A program made the position numbers and the translations under genes. The notes below the pieces were generated by a model. That model ran no database searches. It saw only the letters and a program-made list of their open reading frames with translations, and was not told where the DNA came from. From NCBI RefSeq assembly GCF_018687715.1, contig NC_056755.1:18342001-18406000 (forward strand): a DNA stretch of 64,000 nt. The letters run 5' to 3'. Shown piece by piece: positions 54,614-64,000 of the stretch (its first letter is position 1; each line of letters starts with the position of its first letter). The DNA comes from Carya illinoinensis. Lineage: Eukaryota; Streptophyta; Magnoliopsida; Fagales; Juglandaceae.

Positions 54614-55012
54614 TTTGGTCCTCCTTTATCCACTGATTAAGTGCTTTTTAATATTTTTTCAGCTAATTAACATAGTAAACATTGACGAAATATGCAGTAC
54701 GAAATATGCAGATACATTAAAAATTACAGGACCCATAAACCTACAACCCCAGCATATAATACAGCACGATCTCCCTCCTTTGGAGAGGGCAGCATTTTCA
54801 TGGTTACGTACCCAAAGCAAAAGTCGTCACAAATCAGAAAGAATTAAAAAGAAAAGAAACTTTCTTTTCTTTTGAAAAAATAAAAGAATGATTATACCGA
54901 AGTACAACGTCTACTCTTTGCCATTGGGGGGACCCGTGGGAGGGAGCCTTGGCCTTGCAGGGAAGCCCTTTTGGGAAAAAAGAAAAAGGAGTGCCTAAGA
55001 AAGTAACAGAGA
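54614..55012. other. Spacer / expansin 3' region
   Basis: Between the gypsy LTR and the expansin stop codon. The last 150 bp are likely expansin 3' UTR on the minus strand. Nothing else seen. Confidence 0.45.
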
Positions 55013-56549
55013 TTAGGTTAAGAACTTGAGGCGAGAGGCGGTGTAAGTGGCTTTAGGTGCCCAATTGCTGGGGATGATATTTGTGGCAGAGAGAGTTGTT
55101 CCTGTTGTTTGTGTTGTTACCCTTACAGAAAATGGCCCTTTCAAGGGTCCCTTATTAAGGCACCAGTTTGCACCCCAAAGATGTGTCATCTCTTCCCACT
55201 CTGTAGAACTTGCCTGCCAACATTAAGATACAATAACTTAATGTCTTTATATTGCAAAATATTGCAACAGTGATGTGCAATTTTGTGGAGGGGGAAGAGG
55301 CAAGCTAGCATGCTCTTTTTCTTTCGTTTTAATGTCTTAATTTGTTAATGGGTGATAAAGAAGGAAAATATAGTAGATGGTGGATTAATATATTGGAAAT
55401 TAAGGGAGTAATTAAAAAATGGTGGAAAAGATATTGAAGAAAAGAAAAAGAGTACTACATACTTGTTTAATCTGCACTGATCCGATGTCTCCATCTCCAT
55501 CCTCAAAGAGCACTAGAATTGATAGCCAGAAATCTGATGAACCTTCATTTACCTGGAAGGTAACGCTTTTTCCATGATACTTGCATCGTGTACTGTAGTT
55601 ACAGAGACAATAAACAAAACAAATGGGTTAAAAAATTCAATTTACTGCATGGGATTAAAAAATAAGAAAAATTTTATTAATTATTCTTACACCACACTCT
55701 ACACATAATTTTTTAATTTTTTTTCATATTTAATATATGATACATAGATAATGAGTAGAACGATTCAATTAGTTTGTATAAAAAGAATAAAATAAAAAAT
55801 ATATATAAATAAATAAAAATAAATGTGATGTGTAGTTTATGGAGATGATGAGTAAAAAAGTTGGGGGAACAAAATACAAAAATACAAAACAAATCGTTAA
55901 GATAAAGAAGACCACTCGCATATATACGTACCGTCGGTAAAAAATTGGGAGCACACCTCGGTTCCGAAGCTGACCACCCTCGCCCGACACGGCCATGTGG
56001 CCGAAGGCGGCGCCACTGAGGTCGAAGTGGGTGCGGCCAATGGCCCAGTAGCCTCCGTTGGGGCACTCGTCCGTCACAATTACGGTCACAGCGCGTCTGG
56101 AGCATATGCTCTTGTCTTGGCACTTCACCTTAAAGCAAGACCCACAACCTGTCCCGTTCCTGTACAGCGCCGGGCTCACTGCAGTAACCCTGGCCCTCAT
56201 CGGCTTCATGTTCACTAAGGTACCGTACCCGCATGCCCCACCTGCAAAAAGCAACATCCTTTCTCAATCATATGACATTGTACATCGATTTTCCCAGCCA
56301 ATTCAAGCAAAACAAGCAACGTGGGAGGGAATCATCTATCAATTCGGAAAACGAAAATGGGGTTGGGTGAGGGGGGAATAGTGACATACCGTTGCTGCCA
56401 TCGCCTTCCGGGCTGCCGTACCAGGTGGCGGTGGCTGGGTACCAATGTACGTCTAATGCAGGGTTCTGAGGGTGAGCCCGAGACCCAACCAAACACTTGA
56501 ACAACAACAAAACCAACGGCAGGCTGCGAAAGCCAAAGCGGCGTGACAT
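55013..56549 (-). CDS. EXPB1: Beta-expansin (EXPB1-like)
   Basis: Secreted cell-wall-loosening protein. Exons on the minus strand: 56549-56390, 56241-55932, 55592-55463 and 55213-55013, all with GT-AG introns and joining phases 1, 0 (after 2) and 0; the product is 266 residues. A hydrophobic signal peptide (RSLPLVLLLFKCLVG) is followed by the six-Cys barrel domain with ATATWYGSPEGDGSNG, CGSCFKVKC, TDEC and the THFDLSG motif (His125-Phe-Asp127), then RNRGVLPIFYRR and a C-terminal binding domain with DFWLSILVLFEDGDGDIGS, HLWGANWC and GPLKGPFSVRVT. I chose the ATG at 56549 because the signal peptide begins there; an in-frame ATG 39 nt upstream (56588) is possible. No damage is seen. Confidence 0.93.
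55684..55858. repeat. AT-rich MITE-like repeat in expansin intron 2
   Basis: Ends carry ACACCACACTCTACACA and GTGATGTGTAG, partly inverse to each other. The internal TACATAGATAATGAGTAGAA followed by GATTCAATTAGTTT also occurs at 57530-57565, marking a second copy. Confidence 0.65.
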
Positions 56550-58234
56550 TGTGCCTGGCGGCGGCGGCAACAATACCCAATTCCTCAAGTCTCAGCTCAC
56601 AATGACCACTTGCACGAAGCGCAAAGCCTGATACAAGCAGTTGGCAGATGACCGGAGAGAGTTCTGCCGATAGTTTTTGCTGGGTGAAAGCGCTGTAAAG
56701 GTAAGGTTGGTGGGAAGGATATATATATATATATAAAATAAATATAGAGGATGTTGAGAGGGCGGGAAGGTTTACGTTGGAGGCTTTACGAGCCTGTTGT
56801 TAGCTTTATTTACGGGAATGCCAGCGAGGGGGTTCCATCGACGGTTAAGCACGACCGTACGTCTCTGTTTGGGCGTTTGGGATGTTTTGGTCATTTAAAA
56901 TAAAAAACCGTTGGTTATTTATTTATTATTTGTTTGTTTTTTTGGATCCTTTCTACGTAGATTTGTGTCGTTTATCCTCTACACATTAAAGATTACACTT
57001 ATTTTTATTTATTTATTTTATTAATTTTTAAATTTATTTTATTTTATTTTTTTAAATTAATTAATTTTTTTTACTCATCATCCATATAATATATATTTAA
57101 TAAGATAGAAAATTAAAACAAATACATTATATAATATATGATATGAAAATGATGAGTATAAATTTTCTTCTATTCTAATCGTCCAAAGGAAACGGCCGGT
57201 CTCTATGTTGGGCTGTAAATGAGTAGTCTTAAATTTTGTCTGTATACTAGAAATGCTTTAGTAATAAAGCTATTTTAAAAAAGTAAATTCATAAAGTTGA
57301 CTTTATATATTATGTTTAATTATAAAATTATTTTTATTATAAAAAAGAAATCTAATTTATAACATAAAACTACATGAATAAATTAAGTATTATAAAATCT
57401 TTTTATAACTATAGCATACACTTTTCTTTACATATACTGTGTTAGAATTGAATAAATCTAAATATAAGCTCATATATCACACACCACATATTTTTTTTTA
57501 ATTTTTTTCTTTTACCAAATATTTAGTACATAGATAATGAGTAGAATAATTGAATTAGTTTAAAAACAATAAATCTAAAAAAATTATTATTTTTTTTTTA
57601 AAAGTGAGGTGTGTGATGTGTGAGGATTATGTGTAGCATAACTCGTTAAAATTTAGTTTATTTAGTATATTATAAATTAGTTAGTAAACACTAATATGGG
57701 CTAAATGTTGAACGAGTAAAACTAGTATAAATTCTAACAAATCAATTTCAATCAGTATAAGTTTGACTCGTTTCAGTTGAACGCTTTTCAATTTAATAAT
57801 GCACTATGTAATGCATATATATTTCATGTACTTTATGTTTGGTGTATTTTATATAATTAGTTAATTATGTATTATTAGTTTAATTATAGTTTCTTATATA
57901 TGTAATACATATAGTTACAAGTCAAAGTAGAACACACATTGTTTAATGTGCAACATAAGCTCAAATACTCGTTTAGGTTTGGTAAGTAAAATCAAACACA
58001 AAATTCTCATATTATCTCATCTCATCATTATAATTGTTTTTAAATTTTTACTTAAAATATAATAAACAATTAACTTTTTAAAATCTCAAAACAATAATAA
58101 TAGTAAAAAATAATATTTTAAACTTTAATATAAAACTAAAAATTCTCATCTTAACATCCAAACCTAACCATGCTTCTCTCGATCTCTTTATTCAAAAGAG
58201 TCATATAATTTACTTGAAAATTTTACATACCACG
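56550..58234. other. Expansin upstream region and AT-rich spacer
   Basis: A (TA)n/TATA stretch at 56719-56737, about 170 nt before the expansin ATG, is a plausible TATA region. Beyond 56900 the sequence is AT-rich and holds MITE-like repeats (57476-57645, 57970-58169). No genes. Confidence 0.45.
57476..57645. repeat. MITE-like repeat, second copy
   Basis: Starts TCACACACCACATA and ends GTGTGTGATGTGTGA, an imperfect inverted repeat of about 13 bp. Shares TACATAGATAATGAGTAGAA and ATTGAATTAGTTT with the copy at 55684. Confidence 0.7.
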
Positions 58235-58410
58235 TAGGACTGTTCATCCGGGCCGGTTTTTAACCGGCCCGAACCAGAACCCGGAAAGTTCCCGGTTATG
58301 GGTTTCGGCCCGGATTTGATCCGGACTGAAACCCGCATTCCTATGACCGTACTACCCGGTCTGGACCCGGTTATGATACCCGGGTTATAATCCGGAACCC
58401 GGTTAACCGT
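58235..58410 (+). promoter_or_regulatory. hAT subterminal region rich in CCGG motifs
   Basis: At least eight CCGG-containing words in both orientations (GGGCCGGTTTTTAACCGGCCC, GAACCCGG, CCCGGTTATG, TACCCGGGTTAT and others) stand out sharply from the AT-rich surroundings. Such clusters in hAT elements bind transposase. Confidence 0.6.
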
Positions 58411-60300
58411 GTGTATATAAAGTTAAAAAAAAAAAAAACCCTACCCTCTGAACCCGTCTCACTCACGCCAAACCCATCTCCTGCCTCTCTCTCGCGCCGA
58501 ACCCTCTCTCAATCTCTCCAAAACCATAGCCATCATCCCTCTCTAAGTCTCTCCGAAACTCTAGCTTCTTCATCCTCGTGCCTCATCGTCATCCCCGTGC
58601 TGATCTTTATAAGTAGATGCTTCTGTAATGTGTTTGTTTAGCTTAGACTGCCGATAGCATTAGGGTTTATTTTCTTTCTTCTGTGTTTGTTTTCTTCTCT
58701 GTTTTTTTTCCTTCTCTGCCGATAGCATTAAGGGATTTTTCTGCTTATATGTTGCCTTCTTTTTTTTTTTCATCTGTTTGGGTTTTCTAGAAATAGAGGT
58801 ACCAGATGTATGGCTTTGGTACATGTAGTATGATTTATTTTTTGTCTCTGCTCATTTGGGTTGAGAGAGAATTGAAATCCCATATGTAGAAGAATGGCTG
58901 AATGAAATTGGAAATTAACCCACTATGATAGAGCTGTGACGTTTGCTTTTATGATAGATAAATAAATTCTGTTCACAACAGATTTTGCTTTTATGAAAAA
59001 TCAGACTATGTCAAAGTCTCATGTTTTGTGTTGAACAAACATATCCATTTTAAGTAAAAATGAGAAGATCTTACTTATTACTAAATCCCACCAATTAATT
59101 CCTAGAAACATTCATGGACATTAGCCTTTGCATAGAATCTCTTTATTTATTTATTTTTCAATTTTTCCTGTTAATTTCATATATCTTATAGACATGCATA
59201 TATGTGAAATACATTTCAACCAGTACGAAACAAAACAAATAATAAACGTGGTGTGGATGGAAAATGCTTCACCTTCTTTTTAATACCTATTAAGATCATG
59301 CAAAGCATATAAGAGATAAACCCCCCTTGCCAAGTTGAAGCAAGGTAACCACACCTTCCCACGACACATTAAGTATGATTCAACACTGTACTTCAATTTC
59401 TTAATGGTTATCAAATATCATAGGTGTGTATATTTAGTACAGTAGAAGAGAATTCTGTAAAATGTTATGTTTAAATTATATGTAATTAGATGATTACTTG
59501 ACTGCCATGTCCATCAATAAATTTCTTGATTACTTTTGTAAATAAATTGACATGTTGCATTATACTCTAATAAATTGTGTTATTCTACTAAACATGTTAC
59601 CATCTTGTTTTTAAAACATCTTTTATTGCTTTTGAGATGATAAACATGAATTTAATTTTGAGATAATAAATTTTAGAAATAATATATTTGAGTTAAATTG
59701 AAATGATATTCACATCCAATAGACTTATTTGCTTACACGCTTAATGTATATATTTTATACAGAGATTGAATTAAATTAATAAAAACAGGAAAATATATTT
59801 CATTTTGTACTGAATAAAATGCATGTTAATGTTAAAGTTTAGGAAGATGTTGAGGACATGAAAAAGGTGGCGAGGTTGTAACCTTTAGGTTTGGTTTGCC
59901 TTCACAAATTTATGAAATTATCTCATCTCTTTTTATATTAATATTTAAATATAAATATTTTTTAATTTTTAATTTTTAACTTTTTTATTTAATTATTATA
60001 ACTTTCTTAAACTTCTAAACAAAATAAAAAATAATAATAATTTAACTTTTTTAAATTCTAAAATAAAAATTATATTATAAATCTCTCTTTAACTTTACAA
60101 TCTTGGAGTTTAATTGATAAGGTGCCTCATGAAACAAATCAACAACAGAAAAACAAGGGCCAAGTGCCCCTTATGACCAGAGTTTGAAAATATTTCTTTA
60201 GTCTCTGAACTCAATATTATTTTTTTTGTTTATATAATATTCAGTTATTTGTTTGCTGTGTTTGATTTTTTATTCTACTGTGTTTGTTACTCAGTAACAA
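58411..60300 (+). other. hAT 5' leader region
   Basis: After an A-run, a C/T-rich stretch (58436-58600) resembles a 5' UTR, followed by AT-rich sequence that could hold a leader intron, and by the dispersed repeat at 59885-60110. Nothing coding was supported. Confidence 0.4.
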
Positions 60301-62525
60301 ATGGAAGAAGATTCTGTGAGTTGTAATGTCGGTACAACTCAAGGGGTTGGTAGTGACTCCATTTCTCTTTCAGTTGATGTGGAAGAGCATGGGAATCTAC
60401 CAACTTCTTCATCCACATATACACAACAACCTACCCATTCTATCCCACCTTTACCCAAAAAATTCAAGAAAACACCTAGTAACCAATCGGTGGTTTGGGA
60501 ACATTTTGAGAAAGTGCTACCTCTTGACCCCAATAACCCAAAAGCTAAGTGCAATCATTGTAGTAAGCAGTATAGTTGCCATTATAGGAATGACACTTCT
60601 TCTATGAATCACCACCTTTATAATGTATGTGAAAATTCCCCTCTTAGGATTAAAGGAGTTGGAAAAAGTAAATCTTCTAGTGGTAAAAGGGATGCGGAGG
60701 GAAGAGTATGTAGCCCACAAGGTGTAGTAAAGTATGACGGTGAAAAACTTAGGGTGTCAACCGCTAAGTTTTTTATTAGGTGTAAATTGCCTTTTAGGCT
60801 AGTGGAGCACTTGGGGCTTATTGAGTATGTGGCTGATTTAGAGCCTCGATTTTCATTGCCATCCCGACTCACTCTAAAAAGGGATTGTATTAAGCTGTAT
60901 ACCGAAGAAAAGATACAGCTAAAGAAATGATTAGATGGTCAAAGAATTTGTCTAACCACTGATACCTGGACATCGGTGCAAAACATGAACTACATGTGCA
61001 TTACTGCACATTTTATTGATTGTAATTGGAAATTGCATAAGAAAATAATAAAGTTTTGCCAAATTCCCAATCATAGGGGCGAAATTATTGGGAGGGTGTT
61101 AGACTTGGGGTTGCATGATTGGGAGATTAATAAGATTTTGACCATCACAGTTGATAACGCCTTTTCTAATGATATTGTTGTTGATTACATGAGGAGGAGG
61201 ATAAAGGATAGTGATTGTACCATATTGGGTGGTGAGTTCCTTTACATGCGGTGTGCTGCCCATATATTGAATTTGGTTGTTAATGACGGTTTGAGAGAGG
61301 TTAATCAATTAATATCAACGATTAGAGAAGCCGTCAAATATGTGAAGTCTTCACCTTCAAGGTTTTCCAAGTTCAAGGCTTGTGCAATAGAGGAAAATAT
61401 TAGCGGGAGGATGCTTTGTTTGGATGTTTCCACTAGATGGAACTCCACATACTTGATGTTGAGCACCGCTATAAAACACAAATTAGCCTTTGAACGCTAT
61501 TATATGTATGTAGATAATGAATTCGTGAACCCCACTAGTGATGATTGGAAAAAAGCATAGATTTTTGTAGAGTTATTGAAAATATTTTATGATGTTACAT
61601 TGAACATTTCTGGTTCTTTGTATGTGATAGCTAATGTATATTTCCAGGAATTGTGCACAATCGAAGATACATTAATTGATATGTGCATGAGTAATGATAG
61701 CATCACTAGGACCATGGGCATGAATATGAAAAATAAGTTTGAAAAGTATTGGGGTAGCACAGATAAGTTTAACTTGATGATATATGTTGCATTTGTGCTT
61801 GATCCAAGATACAAAATGTTGTCAATGAGGTTTTGGTTGCGACGATGCAAAGGGGATGAGATGGGGGATAAGATAGAGTCCAAGGTTAAACTCTTGTTAA
61901 GCCGCTTGATTGAGCAATATAACAAATTTCATGTGGCTATTGGGCGGAGTTCTAATGTGGCTCAAGAGAGGCCAAGCACTACTTCTACTTCTTCTAGTAG
62001 CTCGACTAAATTTGATAGTGAGTTAGAGAAATACCTTGAGGAGCAAGGGTTCATGGAGTTTAGATCAGAACTAGATAGGTATTTGTCGGAGGGATATGCA
62101 CCAAAATACTCAATTTTAATATCTTGGATTGGTGGAGAGTTAATGCTGCCCATTATCCTGTTCTTGCTGAGGTAGCACGTGATGTGTTAGCCACCCCCAT
62201 TTCCACTGTTGCCTCGGAGTCTGCATTCAGCACTGGAGGACGCATCTTGGATCCTTTTAGGAGTTCATTGTCTCCAGAGACTGTCGAAGCTCTCATTTGC
62301 ACCCAAAATTGGTTAAGGACCAAACCTGTCGACATCCAGGAGTTGGAAGAATACATAGAGTTGATGGACCTTGAAGGTAAGTTTGAGACTTGAAATATTT
62401 TTTTAATATCTATCTAACTTAATTTAATATATATCTAACTCTGTTTTTTTAATATTTTTTTAGATGATTATCTAGCTTTAGCTTCACAGCAGGCTGTTGT
62501 GAATCAGCCTTTCCAATCATGTTGA
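60301..62525 (+). pseudogene. hAT transposase, lightly damaged, with a C-terminal intron
   Basis: Cut-and-paste transposase of the hAT superfamily. A BED zinc finger lies near residues 60-110 (VVWEHFEKVLP, KCNHCSKQY, SSMNHHLYNVC), then LTTDTWTS, TVDNAFSND (second catalytic Asp region), CAAHILNLVV and TRWNSTYLML, and a C-terminal dimerisation domain with ATPISTVASESAFSTGGR and EALICTQNWL. Three defects: TGA at 60928, TAG at 61558 and a one-base deletion near 62118. A GTAAG donor at 62377 and an AG at 62462-62463 remove 87 bp and join LMDLE to DDYLALASQQAVVNQ, ending at 62525; without splicing the frame stops at 62391. Few defects suggest recent activity. Confidence 0.88.
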
Positions 62526-64000
62526 AGAAAAACTAGAGTAAGTGAAACTGTTTTTTGTTCTGTTTATCTTTTAATTAATTCTCAGTAATGGTGTTAGTCA
62601 AGTAGAAGAATGGCTGTACAAATAATCTAGGAATTGATATTGTGGGAGTTGGAGTCCTAATATGGAAGAAATCTATAAGTATTTTCTTTTTTGTGAAAGT
62701 AAAGAAATCTGTGTAACTAATGGAGTCCTAATAACTAATGCAGCCCATCTGTTCACATCTGAATCCTTGATAGGATTCATTTTTATAAATAGAAAAATGG
62801 GCAGTGGGAAGGACTCCCTCATATAAATTGATACATTTTTCAGAAGTTTCCTTCGTGTTTACAAAAATTGTTTTGAATGGATATAATCACCCTATGTTTT
62901 GAATGGATTGAAAATAACTTTGTTTCTGTTTTTCACATTTTCAAACTTCAATGCAATTTAGTGGGGTCTGTTCTAGGATTCTTCTGTAGATGAGAAATAT
63001 GCCAGTGATCACTCTCTCTTTTTAGTTTTTTTTTGTCTATGGTAGCACTCATTTGGGTGCTTTTGGATTTTTTATCTCTCTGCATAAAGAAACAAAAATT
63101 GTTATACTGAATGATCATAGATTGAATCCTAAGTAGCGCAATAAATTGTTTGAATATATATGGCTAGTGAATCTGCAGTGAGATCACTACTTTTTATCGG
63201 TTTCCTATAAAACACAAATGTGAACATCCCCAAGTTTCTACAGGAGAAATCAAAGCTCTTTATACTATGTCAGCATGTTGTAGATCTTAGCAGCAGTGGC
63301 CTTCTCAGCTGAAATGGTTTTCTGCATCTTCTATAGTATTTGTAAACACAACCAATCAATATATCTGCTTTATGTTTTCTAGGTGTGTTTTAAAGTTTCA
63401 TGTCTCGTATCTCTTTCAGTAAGATTTTCATGGGGCATAGGTAGACACAAAATATATCATCATGTAAAATGCAAACTGTGGGCCACATTTGCCTTTGTCC
63501 CTTTATTTTTTCCTAAGTTGTGGGACAGTTCTCTATAGTTATAAAATTGCCAAGCTTTTATTAATAATGAAATCCACTGTTTTAACAGTTCTATATAAGT
63601 TTTGTTTCTGAAAAATAACAACAAATAATATTCTTTCTGTTTCTTGACTAATGCAGCCCATTTGTAATTTGTCTTTCTGTTTGATGGGAGCGCTATTTGG
63701 GACAACTTATTACAAGAACCTTTACTGTTATGTTGGCTGATTACTCAACTCAGTAACAGGAGCACATGCAATGAGAAACATCTGATAATTTCTGATTATT
63801 TTGGAGTTGGCTGCTTGCTCGAAATTGCCATAATCCACTACAGAGCTCTCTTCTTGTTGCTAGCTTGTTCATACCTGGTTTATCTATATTTAAGTTAAAT
63901 AATTTAACATACTTGTTTTTCCAGATTTATTATGGATGTGTTTTTCCAGATTTAATTTGTTATTTTGTTTGTTAATCAAGTGGGTGCTTGTAACTTTTAT
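62526..64000. other. Right-edge spacer
   Basis: AT-rich to average composition. Presumed hAT 3' region and/or flank. Short ORFs only, no recognisable domain, and no CCGG-rich terminus. Confidence 0.4.

Larger units (their letters stand above)
58235..64000 (+). mobile_element. hAT transposon, left end visible, right end not found
   Basis: The proposed left terminus TAGGACTGTTCATCCGGG fits plant hAT ends. The next 170 bp are packed with CCGG/CCCGG motifs, as in subterminal transposase-binding regions. A transposase pseudogene follows 2 kb downstream. The matching inverted end is not present before 64000, so the right limit is unknown, and linkage of this end to the gene is inferred. An older dispersed repeat (59885-60110) lies between. 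Confidence 0.6.

Noticed and set aside
1..64000. tRNA or rRNA genes
   Set aside because: No cloverleaf-like sequence or rRNA stretch was noticed on reading; only tRNA-complementary primer sites of retroelements. A tRNAscan run would be decisive.

Overview
This is a 64-kb piece of nuclear DNA from a flowering plant. The evidence is genes with GT-AG introns, plant-specific gene families (a beta-expansin, a polyol transporter), plant-type L1 LINEs with a C-terminal RNase H, Tat-type Ty3/gypsy elements and long AT-rich spacers. A woody rosid such as a member of Fagales would fit the dispersed 'GGCCCCGTTTGGAT' repeats, but that is only a guess. There is no CRISPR array, operon or other prokaryotic feature.

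Only three intact host genes are visible, all in the right half: a probable polyol transporter (PLT4-like, + strand, 37471-40481, 2 exons), a clathrin light chain (+ strand, 47072-49672, 3 exons) and a beta-expansin (EXPB1-like, - strand, 55013-56549, 4 exons). As I recall, their Arabidopsis counterparts At2g20780, At2g20760 and At2g20750 are near neighbours in the same order, so this looks like a conserved block whose spacers have filled with transposons. A decayed 5' fragment of the tRNA exportin gene (PAUSED/exportin-T) lies at 13309-13774.

The left half is layered transposon sequence. Positions 1-6640: an L1-type LINE (-) cut by a 3.2-kb TG...CA element with a 5-bp target duplication. Positions 6925-11205: an older LINE split by a truncated Copia element (-) that keeps an open gag. 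Positions 11344-12645: a 5'-truncated LINE (+) with poly(A) and a 13-bp target duplication. Positions 15447-31235: a Tat-type gypsy element (+) with gag and protease, no polymerase, tandem repeats, an antisense extra ORF and GTTTC duplications at both ends. Inserted in it (19169-28764) is a second Tat element in the opposite orientation. That one has RT, RNase H, archaeal-type RNase H and integrase but no gag or protease, plus its own tandem repeats and antisense ORF.

The right half has a degraded LINE (+, 41517-46692) between the transporter and clathrin genes. Between the clathrin and expansin genes is an inverted pair of Ty3/gypsy ends (50825-54613) whose two LTRs are both 453 bp. A hAT transposon (left end 58235, transposase pseudogene 60301-62525) runs towards the right edge. 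Small MITE-like repeats sit in introns and spacers.

I found no previously undescribed cellular system. The points most worth following are the conserved gene block, the two nested Tat elements with complementary coding capacity and antisense ORFs, the palindromic gypsy structure and the hAT gene with a surviving terminal intron.
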